Positions 39,843-52,173 of a stretch of DNA of 64,000 bases are shown here, one piece after another. The stretch's first letter is position 1. Each line of letters opens with the position of its first letter. A program made the position numbers and the translations under genes. The notes under the pieces were generated by a model. The model was given only the letters and a program-made list of their open reading frames with translations. It was not told where the DNA came from and did no database searches. The stretch is from contig CM030941.1 in the NCBI GenBank assembly GCA_018136815.1, positions 2,834,984 through 2,898,983 on the forward strand, read 5' to 3'. The stretch is from Isochrysis galbana (lineage: Eukaryota > Haptophyta > Isochrysidales > Isochrysidaceae).

Positions 39843-42800
39843 CTACAAAGAGTGAAGCACCTCGCGTAACAATCGCGTCTCGAAAGTTACAAAGCGCCGA
39901 GCTGCGTCTAAAGCTTTTGCCCCGAAGACACTCTCGTCTTCGTTGTCGTCCGCACCGTCCTCATCAAGAGTGGTGCCGTAAGGTTCGAGATGCTCGCGAA
40001 TCACGCGGCCGAATAGGTGGCGGGCTTCCGACTCGCGCGACGTGGGCCTCAGCAACAATTGGTGAGGGGCCTCGTTCGGGTACTTGCGCTGCATTTCGAG
40101 AAATTCGTCTTCCTCGAGCAATGCGGCGCGTAACGCTCCGAGGAGGGGGCATGCAAGAACATGATGGTCGGGTATCCACCACGCACCCGTCGCCACATCC
40201 AAGCCCATCTCCGCCAAAGACGAGAGCAATTCCGATCGCCACGAACGTTCGCCACCGGCATCACTGACATGATCCCGGCCGCTGAGCTTGTCCCCGCCTT
40301 CTCGTGCTTCGAATCTCCTGTCCGCACGCGGCGGAGCGCTAGATCTCGAGCCAGCTGCGGCGCGCAGTAGGTCGGCCACATCACCTCGAGGCACCACCTC
40401 GGCCGTATGAATGGTCGCGGTCGCATCAAAAAAGGCATGCCTTTCGAAGAGGTCGGCGAAATCGGCATCCGGGTCATAAGAGATGGTCACAACCTCGCGC
40501 GCATCGATGGCGTAGCGCGATACGAGGCGCACACAACCATCTTGCATAGCTGTGCCCTCGCGGCGAGCGCACGCGCATCGAGCACACTTGCAGCCCTCGA
40601 GGTGGAGCTCGAGGGAAGCGTTGGCACCAAGCGAATCGTGCGCTGCCAAGTCGGCGATTGGACAAAACACGCGTCGACGGCACTCTTGCGCCCCTTCGCC
40701 TGGCCGCCTCGCCTCTTCCGCCACATCAACGACGCGGCTACTACGACGTGAGACGAGGCTGGCCCACAGCCATTCGTCGGGCGTAGCAGTGGTGCCACGA
40801 CCGCCTTGGACTGTTCGCTCGTGCTCAATCCTATCCAGCCAGCTGCAAGCGCGCTTGAATGCGACCGAATGCTTTACAACCTCAGAAGCCGTATGAGCGA
40901 ACTCGCGCCAACAACCTATGTCCGTGAGCGCAAGTCGCTCAAGCGGCATCAGGTTCCTTAGATACTTAGAAAGGGTCGCCATCGCCTCGCCATCGCCATC
41001 CTCGCCCCTTCGCTGGAGCAGGATGTCTCGAAGAGCACTTTCAGCCTTGGCCTCCGCTTGTGCCTTTGGCATGCTTTCCGCATCCAATGGTACTACAACA
41101 CACATTGAGAGGGGCACCTCGAGCAACACGCTGCCCGGGCCTACGTTTCGACTCGTGACGCACTCAAGCCCGCTCCCTGTGCTCTCGACAGACAAGCGCG
41201 CGATGACGACTGGCGGTGTAGGGAGCTTGGATAACATCTCGGCAGCGGCTTCGAGCCGTCTATCCGCGCGAAGGATCGCCCAACTCTGCTCTTTGCACAT
41301 CAGCAATTTGTCTAGCTCATCTTTGCCCGGCGACGCGCAAATGCGCCATCTAAGGCCATGCTCGGCCATAGCCCCACGTAGTTGATCGGGCAAGGGGTTG
41401 TTACCATGCTGCAGGAGGCAGAGCTGCGCGCCCTTCCGGCGTAGCACGCACGCGAGCGCTGCTAGTTGGGTATGGTACGCAAGCAATGGCGCAGCGCTGC
41501 CTTTGGAAATCACAACCGATGCAGTCGGCCGATGAGCAACCAGTCGCACAAGCCATTCGAGCTCGACGAAAAGGACGGGACTTTCACCCTCTTGGTGCAC
41601 ATCTGATGCGCACGACATCCTGCGAGCCACGTGGCCAGACGGTGCGCTCAACTCGGCATCACGCCACAAGAGAGGCAGGTCGGCACCGTCAAGATCGATA
41701 ATGGCGAGTTCCGCATATCCACCCATTTCATCATGGTCGGCGTGAGAGCCGGACTCATTCGCCAAATAAGGTCCTGGCGCATCCACCATGCCCATGGGCT
41801 GCAATTTCGCGGCGAGGTCGGGCTTCACATGCAACAAGACGTCGCGCAGGGTTGCACCAAACGCTGGGAATACGCGGCGCAGCAGCGGCCAGATAGTCGG
41901 CAAGGCATCAACAGAAATGAAGTTCTGCGAGAAGGCTACGCTAGGCTCAAGATTGATGACCGTGTGGAACCAGCCGGGGGGGACGTACACTACGTCTCCT
42001 GCGCGCTGGACACACTCCACCATCTTGAGTTCTCCTCGCTCGGCCGCTGCGCGCAGCTTCGGGTAGACTTCCGCGAACCATACCGACGCCGATTGATGCC
42101 GCCCCTCCTTGTAGAGGCGGAGCCCATGACGCTTCAGGTCGGTGCGTGGCGGAAAGAAGCACCACCGCTTTGCACCGGAGGCACAAGCATTCCATGCAGA
42201 GGTATAAAGCGGATCGACGTGCAAGAAGGTGCCGGTACGAGCACCGCCAACGAATAGGTAGCGTGCCTGGCGTGAGCCAGGGACGTGTGCAAGAACATCC
42301 TGGCCAAAGAAGGGTGGCGGCTCAAACCCTTGCAACAGCGCTTCCTTGGGACCCTCGAATCGCTTCTCGACTAGGTAGTAGGGCGAATCGACCGTATTGG
42401 ACTTTGCATAGTCCAGGAGCTGCGGGGGTGTAAGAGAATAGCTGGGCGTCAATCAAAGTCAGCCTGTCAATCTAGCCGCTCGCGAGGGCTGTGCTCAAGC
42501 TCGCACACCTCATCAAGAGTAAGCTTCACGTCAGGCGCCACCTCGAACACAAGGTGACCACACCGGCGCGACATCTCGCCTAGGACGCCGTGCACGTGGG
42601 GACACCCGCCAATAACAGCCGGAGTACTGCGCGTGCTCATTCCACATGCACCGGCGGCTGCCGCATCTGCTACGGCCAATCTGACGGCGGCCAACTCCGC
42701 CGGAGGATCGCGACCCAGTCCGTTCAAAAATGCCGGATCTTCAGCAAGACGCTTCTCACGCGAGTTGTGCACGCGCGAGGTGCCGAGGACGCCCTCGGCC

Positions 42801-44068
42801 CAGTCACTTCTCGCAGTAGAGCTCCAGCGAGATAGTCGAGTACGACAGCGTTCGCTCTCCTCCATGCGGCCAGCATTTTGCCAGCAGATCGCTGCCTCGT
42901 CCAACTGAGCAATTGCTCGTGCGTCGCCTGCCGCATACAATGCGGAGGCCGACCCCTCTAGGTCTCGAGCCAACAAGGGGTGGGATGAGCCGGTGCCGCA
43001 GACCCCAGGACTGTCGTACCCCTCCGCCAGAGAGACGGCACGATCGAGAGCGCTTGTGAGCCGACCCATGCCGGCAGCAAGCTCCGCATAAGCCCGTGCT
43101 CGCTTCTTCACGTCGCGTATCCTCGGCAGGTTGTAGCGGACAATGTTGGCCAGCAGGTGATGGTAAGGATGCAGTAACAGCAGACGGCTGGTAGACAGCA
43201 CGCCGCCCTCGGCCTCCGCCGCCAGGAGTCGATGCCACCCTTCCTCGCCCATGTCGCTTCGTCGCCCGCAAGCGTCGCACACCAGCGAACGGCACGCGGT
43301 GCTGGATGTCGCTGGTGATGCCGGGCCCTCATTGCATAGCGGGCAGCGAAAGGCGCGCACATACTCGACCGTCCCACCCACGCACCGATCGCAACCGCAG
43401 ACAAAGCCGTGCTGCTGGTAAAGCTGCGTGCGGCGCACAGTGCGCGGCAAGTAGAGGGGGCAATAGGAAATACTCAGAGCCTCGCCGGCCTTGACCGCGC
43501 GCATCGTGCGCAGCGTGAGGTGCGAGCCTTGAGCAGGAGGGCCAACATGCACGAAGCAGTTGGGGTTGCAGTCGTGGTGGGGCATCGAGGCGAGCAGGCC
43601 GAGGACGGCACGTCCGTGCGCGCTGTGCGTGTTTACTGCCGCTAGTCCTAGCGCCCAGATCACCAGCTCCAGGCTGCACCCCGAGAGCGCCTCGGGCTGC
43701 TTCTCAAGAAGCTCCACCGCAGCATCGCGCAAAGCCTCCCTTGCAGCCTCCGTTGGGTGGTGTGCGGTCTGCAGTAGTTTGGCGGCGACGTGTCTCTGTG
43801 CTGGGCTGCAGAGCAACTTCACCGCTACTGTCTCCGCCTGACCAAGCCCCTCAATGTCTGGCGCCACCAAGAGAGGAGGTTCAGAGAAGATAAAGGCGCC
43901 ACAGGGCATCGATGAGACCGCGACCATCATCCGGCCGTATACGGGGTGCCAACAGAGGCGAAAAGCGTCGGTGGGACCCGAGCTCATTCGCTGTTCTAGC
44001 CCACCGCAACCGCGCGCCCAACGCACGTCGAACGCACGCACAGACGCGGCGTGAACGAAGGAGTCCAT
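39843..44068 (-). CDS. SET(SMYD-type)-JmjC-SET(SETD3/LSMT-type) fusion protein
   Basis: Two exons, 42509-44068 and 39843-42419, joined across an 89-bp intron (GTGTGC donor after GAT GAG; acceptor after a pyrimidine tract ending CCCCCGCAG) in phase 0, give about 1378 residues. The join restores a continuous JmjC N-terminus (FEVAPDVKLTLDE + LLDYAKSN). Residues about 40-270 are a SMYD-like SET domain: PHHDCNPNC, SISYCPLY, then zinc-binding CGCDRC and CDACG; no MYND finger is seen. About 290-420 are TPR-like helices. About 490-700 are a JmjC domain of JMJD6 type with the iron ligands in FLHVDP (587) and GWFHTV (670). About 930-1190 are a SETD3/LSMT-type SET with WLWASLVSRR, PIADLAAHDS and VVTISYDPDADF. 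Predicted activities are protein methylation and 2-oxoglutarate-dependent hydroxylation or demethylation; targets are unknown. Confidence 0.85.
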
Positions 44069-44223
44069 CGACGAGGCCGCCACACGAACGCCACGCGCCT
44101 CCCCCCCCCGACGGTCGGTTTCACGGGGACGGGCCGTTCCTTCCTAGGATATTCTGGGAGCCGGCGGCGGCGACTTCCGATGGATTTTGATCCATCGATC
44201 GTCGCATTCATCCTACTCTATGA

Positions 44224-44432
44224 TGATGCGATTTCCAGGCTCTTATCTCCAGGTCCTTCGCCGTGCGGCCACACGGTGGAGCTCAGGCACATCTAGGTTG
44301 ATTGGGTTCGTCCCGAGCGACCTAGAACTTTATCGTTTCGCTCCTTCTAGCCTTTTTGTCAGGTCTAGAATCCAGGTTTCCTCCTTTCGCCTTTCGGGTA
44401 TAACCTTGACCCAAAGCGGAGCCAGGTCGCAC
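44224..44432 (+). repeat. Dispersed repeat A, copy 3
   Basis: About 209 bp, the inverted copy of 10789-10988. It ends at CCAGGTCGCA, where the LINE-type reverse transcriptase begins, so the junction is a recombination or nested-insertion point. Confidence 0.8.
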
Positions 44433-45563
44433 ATCTCACTCCTATACAAGAACGGCGACTCACGAGACCCGAGAAACTACAGGCCCATCACGCTCCTACA
44501 GACGGACTATAAAATACTAGCAAAGATTTTAGCGAATAGATTGAGAACCACGATACATACCATAGTATCTAAGGAACAAGTGGGCTTCGTGCCTAGACGC
44601 ATGATAGGGGAGGCCACCCACCTGCTCAAGCTTGTCCAAGCTTTTCTAGATGACACGGGAGAAGAGGGCCTCGCTCTAGCCATAGACTGGGAAAAAGCTT
44701 TTGACCGAGTTAGCTGGGAGTACTACCACAAGGCAGCCGGGGCACTAGGTTTTGGCCCAGGATACTCGAAGTGGCTTCGGATCCTTACTAACACTGACGC
44801 ACTGCCGACGAGATGGATAAAAGCCAACGGCAAACGGAGCCACCCGTTTACGATACACTGTGGCATGCCACAAGGATGCCCATTATTATCCCCGCTCGCC
44901 TTTCTACTCGTGGCCGAAGGTCTCACTAGGCTGGTGAACACAGACACGCAAATGACGGGGATACGCCTAGGGCGAAGCGAAATCAGACTTACCCAATTTG
45001 CGGACGACACGCAGCTTCTAGCCAGCTCCTACGACTCGGTAGCGCGAGCGCTACGCTTGCTGGAACACTATGGGAGAGCCACAGGAGCCCGAGTCAACGC
45101 GGCAAAGAGCGTGATAATACGAATGGGAGCGCTTAGAAAGATAGCGATTCCGGAACATCTCTCGACACTCAAGGCGCTAGGCGAAGGCGAATACGCAACC
45201 ATTCTGGGAGTCCCTTTTTGGGAAAACCAGGAAACCGAAGTTTTTTGGGAGAAGCTATATGCGAAACTAAAAAGAAAAATAGCCTCGTGGCAGGGAATTC
45301 AAAACTTATCCATACACGGGAGGGTGCTCCTTGCTAACTTCGTGATTTATGGCACCCCTAGATACTGGCTATCCACGACCACTCCTCCCAGTTGGTTTAT
45401 GGAGGCCATCGACTCGGATGTCCACGCACTCCTATGGGATAGGACCCCACCGGACGAACTTTGGAGCATCCCCCTCATCCGGGCGGGCCACGACCTTCAA
45501 GATGCATGGCCAGGCGCGAAAGAGTGCATGCGCCAACTGATAGCACCGCGCGGCAGGCGGTGA
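44433..45563 (+). pseudogene. LINE-type reverse transcriptase fragment
   Basis: The frame from about 44433 encodes roughly 375 residues with non-LTR RT motifs in order: LYKNGD..RNYRPITLL, KILANRL, AIDWEKAFDRVSW, GMPQGCPLLSPL, the catalytic FADDTQL, and a GR...VNAAKS block followed by the thumb region. The spacing is that of L1/Tad-like elements. The endonuclease N-terminus is missing, no ATG precedes the homology, and the C-terminus is cut about 70 residues after the thumb (LWSIPLIRAGHD). The body has no stop codons, so it is either recent or only lately truncated. Confidence 0.82.
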
Positions 45564-46205
45564 TGCATCGGGCTCAACCGTGCGCACGGACTCCTCAGCG
45601 TTCGACTCTTCGGCATCCGACTCGTCGGCGCCAAGCAGCTCGTCCGAATGCTAGCTTGTTGCAGGCGATTTGCCAGCGCGTGTGCCGTCGCCCCCGCGAG
45701 AGGCCGCAGAGCGCGTGCTGACCTGGGACAGACGACCCGCGTCCTCATCCGGTTCCGACTCGTTGGGCTCCGTCTCACTGTCGGGGTCTGCAGATGCCAC
45801 CAGGTTGGGGTCATCGTATCGCTTGCGTGGTCGGAGGGAATCAATCCAAACTGCAGGACGCTGAGGCGATCTTTTAGGTCGCATCTGATGACGCTCCACG
45901 TCGCCCTCGGTGCCACAAAGCAGCCGAGCACGAAGGACCATGTCACGTGATATCTACCTTTCTTCTGAACCAGCTCGATACCGACCGTGACCAACTAGCG
46001 TGCATGCAAATGCTGCTGCTTGCTGGGTACAAAGGGTTGTGTCACGGAAATAGGCCGAAGTGTCTGTGCTCAGGTGTCTGGAGGAAGGGGCGTCTGTAGT
46101 GTGAAATGGTGTTTTGTGTCTGCTTAACGTTTTCGCACATAACGTTATAATGGTATACTAGGTATACTAAAGACATTTGATGGCTCCATTTGAGTGATGT
46201 CCCAT
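45564..46205. other. Unassigned sequence downstream of LINE fragment
   Basis: A minus-strand frame at 45651-45941 contains an acidic stretch (SADPDSETEPNESEPDED) that might be an exon of an unknown gene, but I see no start, splice sites or family. Otherwise nothing recognisable. Confidence 0.3.
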
Positions 46206-46209
46206 GATT

Positions 46210-46693
46210 GACGGAACGACACCTTCTCTCTCTCCGTTCTCCTCCACCTCTGTCCCTGCGGCGCGTCGCCATGCGGCGCGCCACGGCCTGCTCTCAGAGG
46301 CGCCCTTTGGGGGCTCCTAGAGGGCCAGCCAGGGCAGCTCAGGAGGTAGTGGAGGCTGGGGCTCAGCCCCTGGCCCCCCTTGCCTCTCCCACGCTTGCCT
46401 CGCTGGCCCTGGGAGCCGCCCGAAGTCCTCTGTCTGCTTGGCGACCAGGGATGGGGGGGGAGTGAGCTCGAGGGCAGGCCCATGCTGGGCGTGAGAGGCG
46501 TGCGAGTCACGGCCCGCGCGCACTAGGTTTCTGGGCCGCAGAGTGTTGATTGCCTAGCCCCTGCCAGACTGCCGGAGGGGCGGAGGGCGGGGGCTGGGGT
46601 TGATTGTACGGGCGCCCGCCCCGGGGGATGTCAGCGATGGAGAGAGGGGGGCGCGAGGCCCCCATTGATCCCCACTTATAAAAGTAGGTTGAG
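46210..46693 (+). mobile_element. Diverged retroposon with two-hairpin tail (family C)
   Basis: The body around 46330-46460 resembles the middle of family B elements (GTGGAGGCTGGGGCT, CCTTGCCTCTCCC). The tail at about 46630-46693 has the same design, GGGGGGCGCGAGGCCCCC then CCCACTTATAAAAGTAGG, but a different sequence. A second tail is at 50985-51047. Confidence 0.6.
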
Positions 46694-47044
46694 GCGCTTA
46701 GTTGCTAGTCTGACGCGCGCTGCTAGCTGCCAAACGATGGGCCACAATCACCATGCCTACATATATCCAGCGTTGTTCGCTTCGTATGGGAACTCAGCCC
46801 CACAAATACCATACACCATGCGCCTAAGCGCAGCACTTTCTTACACCCTCGCGCCTTCTTGTCGCCCTTGATTTAAAAGAGCTGCGGATGCCAATACGCA
46901 GCGCAACAGCGATCGATATTCGCCGCAACGACATGTGCCATATTTTAGATGATATGCGCGCCGCAATCAATAGTAGGTACGAAGGAGAAGCGTGACTTGG
47001 GCGGCGGATAGCCGCCAGATTGGGCGAGGGCATAGAAGGCTTGA
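46694..47044. other. Intergenic sequence
   Basis: Nothing recognisable. Confidence 0.4.
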
Positions 47045-49063
47045 TTATACAGCACTATTCGCCACATAATCTGCAATAATGCTGCGAAGCTCCTGCGCTT
47101 GTTCGTCGGTTAGGTCGCTCGATCGTCCAACCTTGGAGAGCAACTCGGGCGCAGCGGCATCCACGGCATCCACAAGCCCGTCGAGCAAAGATGCGATTTC
47201 AGCGTCTTCCATCTGGTCCACGGCCTCGTCCAGGAGGCCGGAGGTCGCGGCGAAAAGAAGCGCAACTTGCTTTGAAAGGGCCATCGGCAACAGGTTGGGT
47301 TGCTGTAGGACGCGCGTGCACGCAGCCGCACGCCGGCGTTGTGCCGGCTCACAGTGCACGGGGTCGGCGGCAGAAGCGAGCTCCAAGCGAAGGGCGCGAG
47401 CGACGGCGCGCATCGCGGCAGAGGTGGCTTGCGGGCGCAGCTTGGTGGAACCAACACCGATCCGCGTGAGCGATTGCGAGGGGTCGATGGGCGGGACACG
47501 GCCAGCAGCGGCGAGCGTCTCGCTCAGCTCAATGTGGCCATCAACGAGCGAGGTGAGCTCCTCCGTGTGCTGCACGACAGCAGGAACACTATCGTGAGCC
47601 AATATTCGCACATGGCCAACGCTCCGACAAGCGCGCATGGGAGAACAAAGGCAGAGAGCGCGGTCCCAGTATGGCGAAGAGCGTGGTCCCAGTGGCGCAC
47701 CTGGCCTGCGGCGCGCCCCCCATCCGCCCGAGGGTGTCCTGAGCCCGGCGCGGGAATGCCTAGCTTCTCTAGCACGGCCTCAGTCAGCTCGATTCCCTTT
47801 TCATCGAGCGTGCGCAGTCTTGTGAGTGCTCGTTGCGAGAAGCCAGCGCTCTCAAAGTCGGCCAGGGTGAAGGAAGCCTTGCGGACACCCTGGGCGGCCC
47901 GAAGCGACGGCGATGGCTGCAAGACAATGAGCGTTACGGTATCGCCCCCAGTTCGTCGGTGCGCACGCTCAGTGAGCCCCGAGTAGAAGACGCGCAGGAT
48001 GGAGCCCTCTTCCTCAGGTCGAACCTCGCGCCCCGCTGCCTGTAGATCGGAGACAATGATCGGTGGTGAGCAGACGCAATAGGCGTGAGGGGGTGCTCGG
48101 GACGCACGCAGGCATGAGCATCCCTTGTCTGCACGTAGTGCACATGTGGGCAAAAGCTGCTGCAGCACCGCGCTGCAGTAGCCGCGCACGGGGCGACGAT
48201 TACGAGGCGATCACCTCCGCAGCAGCACACGATAGCTTCCACATGCGACGCAGCGGCTCCAGATCGTCGATGACGACGAGCGCGTCTCCGGCTGCCTCCT
48301 GAGCGATGGTACACGCGGCCTGTGCAGCAATAAGCAGCTCGGCATCGTTCTGCGCTACCAGGACAGTACTTCCTTTCACCCAGTCCTGGCTGCGCACAGC
48401 ATCAGCACTCTCCTTTGCGGTCACGTATACCCGGCGAACCTCTGGCGCAAAGGTGGCGACACCGTTGACAACGCGGTGGGCGAGGGAAGAGCGACCAACC
48501 TCTGGCGACAGCGTGTCAGGCCCTAAGATAAGCATTGACTGACCGCGGCCAATCGGCGTGAGGCTGTCTATGGCAAGCACGCCCGTGTGCAGCGGCTGCG
48601 AGATGGGTGCGCGCCGGCTCTGAGGCACCTTCTCCGCAAACACCTGCGAGTCGCCCGCCCGCGCGAGCAGCTCCTCAACCGTGAGCTCTCCAGCCGCCTC
48701 CCGCGCCGCAAAAGTGAGATTTCCCTCTCCCCTGATAGCCTCCTCCCCGACCTGCGCGACGGGCCCGTCGATCTGCGCGGCGAAGCTGAGGCCAGTACGC
48801 GAGAAGAGCACGGCGGCGCGTCCGCCAGCCGCGAGCTGCACGAGAGAGCCAGGGAGAGGCTCGACTCCAATCGGCGGCTCGAGCACAACAAGGCGCTCTT
48901 TCACGCTGAGCACGGCTCCTAGCGAGCGTTCGTGCGCGTGCTGCTCGTCTGCAGAGGCAGCGAGACCAAGGGGAGAGGCGAGCATCCGCACAGACAGCCG
49001 CGTGCCGCCGCAGCACGCCCATAGCCCGCATAGAAGAAAGGGGAAGGGCGAGAAGCGGAGCAT
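47045..49063 (-). CDS. F1 ATP synthase alpha-subunit-like protein with degenerate P-loop
   Basis: Three exons, 48215-49063, 47701-48039 and 47045-47569, all phase 0 with GT-AG introns of 175 and 131 bp, give about 570 residues. The first intron is well supported (acceptor CTCCGATCTACAG); the second donor is my best choice among several. The N-terminus is a signal peptide (MLRFSPFPFLLCGLWACC), so entry to the secretory route or, in a complex-plastid alga, to the plastid is likely. The order is that of F1-alpha: N-terminal barrel, QPLHTGVLAIDSLTPIGRGQ, nucleotide core, VVIDDLEPLRRMW, DGHIELSETLAAAGRVPPID, RIGVGSTK, and helical C-domain. Where alpha has GDRQTGKT, this protein has an enlarged GPDTLSPEVGRSS: the P-loop Lys is gone. 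A divergent or structural paralogue rather than the housekeeping subunit is inferred. Confidence 0.75.
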
Positions 49064-49121
49064 CGCGCCGCTCACCGCCCCGCACCACGCGCCGTCGAGG
49101 CTCTCGCCCCCCCCCCCCCCC

Positions 49122-49797
49122 CCCCTCCTTCCCTCTCTCCTCTCTCTCCTCTCTCTCCTCTCTCTCCTCTCTCCTCTCTCCTCTCTCCTCTCTCTCCTCT
49201 CTCTCCTCTCTCTCCTCTCTCTCCTCTCTCTCCTCTCTCCTCTCTCCTCTCTCCTCTCTCCTCTCTCCTCTCTCCTCTCTCCTCTCTCCTCTCTCCTCTC
49301 TCCTCTCTCCTCTCTCCTCTCTCCTCTCTCCTCTCTCTCCTCTCTCCTCTCTCTCCTCTCTCTCCTCTCTCTCCTCTCTCCTCTCTCCTCTCTCCTCTCT
49401 CCTCTCTCCTCTCTCCTCTCTCCTCTCTCCTCTCTCCTCTCTCCTCTCTCCTCTCTCCTCTCTCCTCTCTCCTCTCTCCTCTCTCCTCTCTCCTCTCTCC
49501 TCTCTCCTCTCTCCTCTCTCCTCTCTCCTCTCTCCTCTCTCCTCTCTCCTCTCTCCTCTCTCCTCTCTCCTCTCTCCTCTCTCCTCTCTCCTCTCTCCTC
49601 TCTCCTCTCTCCTCTCTCCTCTCTCCTCTCTCCTCTCTCCTCTCTCCTCTCTCCTCTCTCCTCTCTCCTCTCTCCTCTCTCCTCTCTCCTCTCTCCTCTC
49701 CTCTCTCCTCTCTCCTCCTCTCTCCTCCTCTCCCTCTCTCCTCTCTCTCTCCTCTCTCTCCTCTCTCCTCTCTCCTCTCTCCTCTCCTCTCGCGGCC
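49122..49797. repeat. 680-bp CTCTCCT pyrimidine repeat
   Basis: Nearly pure C/T on the plus strand, built from 7-bp CTCTCCT and 8-bp CTCTCTCC units, preceded by a C18 run. It starts about 60 bp upstream of the ATG of the F1-alpha-like gene. Long Arg-Glu-rich translations across it are artefacts. Confidence 0.95.
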
Positions 49798-52173
49798 TCC
49801 TTCTCCTTTCCTCCCCTCTCATCCTCTCTCTCGACTGTTCCCAGTCTTCTGTTCACCCGCTCTTCTCTTCTCTTTTCAAGTCTTGATCTCTCCTCTCTCT
49901 CCTGTTTCTCCTTGCGTCCTTCTCTCCCTTCTTCTTTCCCTTGCTCCTCTTCTATCTCCTCTCTACTCTCCTTTCACCTACTCCCTCTGTCTCTCTACCT
50001 GGTCTCTCTTGTCTCTTCTGGTCTTCTCAAAAGAGAATCCGTCTTTCCTACTAACTACGTGCTTCCTCACCAGATACAAAAAAACTCTCTTCAAAAATTC
50101 TGTTGAGGCTCGCTAGCGCTAGCGCTCCAACCAACAACCAACTCACTACTTTAGAAGAGGGGAGAGATCTGGGGTGGATCTCGCCGCCAGGTCTTGGATT
50201 GACCGGACTCGGACTCCTTTCCTCGTTTTAGATTTTTCTCGGGAGCACAAAGATTTAGTGTAAGTGTGGTTGGTGGTCGAGCTGTGGCAGTGTGACGTGT
50301 GACTGGCGAGCAATGGAGTAACAAGTTGTAACAAGAGGATCTTGAACCGTATATCCGTATGGACCGTAGGGAGGAGCAATCGCTCATGTCGCGAGTGGGA
50401 CGGGGGCTCACAAGGCACTCGGAGAGTCGAGAGTGATGGTGCAATGGCATGGAGATGGAGCTCGACTCAGACACTCAGGCCCCACACGGCCGGGTGCCGG
50501 GGCGCTCGCGCACGAGGCTGAGGCTGTTGCAGTGTGCAGTGTGCAGTGTGACGAGTGACGAATTGGAATTGGGCAGACCCATTGGATCTGAGGGCAATGA
50601 GGAGGGAGCGATAACGGCGACAGGCGCGGCGGAGGGGACGACTTCGCGGAGACGCCGACGGGCTTTAGCCCGTCAGCAGCAGAGGAAGGTAGGCAGGCGG
50701 GCTTGGGCGAGGACGGCGGCGAAAGCGAAAGGGAAGCAAGGGACATCGAGCGAGCAGCAAAAGGCGAGGGCAAGCGAGGGAAAAAAACCTTTTGAAGTTC
50801 TCGCCTCACACGTGGTACTGGCATTCATTTCCGTAGCCACGCCCATTCCCCTTTCCTACCCTCACCACCCGCCTTGCGGCATCTCCCCTCGTGCACCTGG
50901 GCCAGAATGATGAATGCCCAGCCCTGCCAGAAGCAGAAGAAGGCAAGGGCTGAGGTTGGTTTTACGGGGCCATCCCGGAGGGTGTCAGCGATAGAATGAG
51001 GGGGGCGCGAGGCCCCCATTGACCCCCACTTACAAAAGTAGGTTGCCCTATAGGAGACAAGGACAAGGAAGGGGAAAGCGTGGGAAAAGAATGGAGCGGT
51101 CAAGCTGAACAAACGGAGAGGGAGCCGCGCACAAGAGAACAAGAAGGCGGGGGGGAGCCGAAAGCGGGCGAGGGGGGCGCGCAGGGGAAAGTCGGAAGGG
51201 AGAGAGAGGTGCGAATGGAGGGCTTAAGGGGGGGGCGCCTCCCTAGGCCTCTAGGGATGAAACCAGTGGATCTCATCCTATCCGCAACAATAAGGGTGCC
51301 GAGGCGTCGACGACAGAGGACAGCTCAGCAGGCCGAGGCCGCAACTAAGCGGAGAAGTAACTCCGTGCAGCTGCCGCCACCCTCTCGCTGGCCTCCCACC
51401 TGCGGATCGGGTGCGCGTGCCCTAGGCGCCCCCAGATTTTTGTTTCCCTAGAGGTCACTCGCTGTTCGCTGTGTTCGCCACTCCTACTCGACGACTATGC
51501 AGACCAAAAGTCATTTCCGCACTCGCGGAATTGACGTCGATATCCCGAGAGCACCGCCTGAGCTTTATAGTCTCCGGCTGAGATTTGATCAAAACTCAAG
51601 GGATTGTAGTTTTGCCCCGTTCAGCGCGAGAGAGCCCGTTCGGCCGGCGCGAAAACCCCGTTCATGCGCGAGAGAGCCCGTTCAGCAGGCGCACGAGCCC
51701 CGTGCATGACCTCGCGTGGGATTTGCCGCTCAGAGGGAAGCAGGCTTGGCAGAAGCTTGCTCGCCGTCGGCGTTAACTGTCTCTCAGAGCCGACGTACAA
51801 ATTGCTAACTTTTGGCCCAGTAGCACCTGGTATGTTTAGAGATAGAAAAGTTGTGACGCGCGTAAGCGCAAGTGAGTGGGTAAGCGAGGAACATGTACAC
51901 ATAGAGTGCTGTGCAAGCATGCCGAACTTTGGCCATGACGCGGGCGGCCGAGCCTAGCGGCATGATGACGGATGACCTCTTAGCACCAAGATGGAACCTT
52001 TTGCGGCCTTGCATGGCACCACATTCCGCTCGGAATCAAAACTGTGAAGAAAATGTATCGGCGATACACGCAACATCGGGGCCTGAGAGTCACACAGGCG
52101 TTTGCGGTTGTGAAGCTTTCAATATGATGGCAGACCGAGACAAACTCACCAGCACACCAAGTGCCATGCTTAC
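49798..52173. other. Intergenic sequence with repeat remnants
   Basis: No gene is supported. It contains CT-rich flank to 50000, a family C tail at 50985-51047, and GGGGA-rich stretches near 51100-51240. The last exon of the glycosyltransferase may lie in 51700-52100 but cannot be placed. Confidence 0.35.
50880..51047 (+). mobile_element. Retroposon tail (family C, fragment)
   Basis: Shares GTGTCAGCGATAGA, the GGGGGGCGCGAGGCCCCC hairpin and CCCACTTACAAAAGTAGG with 46600-46693. Confidence 0.65.

Noticed and set aside
45497-45994. A minus-strand protein downstream of the LINE fragment
   Set aside because: Two competing frames, no domain, no splice sites that join them convincingly.
49064-49822. 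Long Arg-Glu-repeat proteins on either strand
   Set aside because: They are translations of a simple CT repeat and have no non-repeat coding support.
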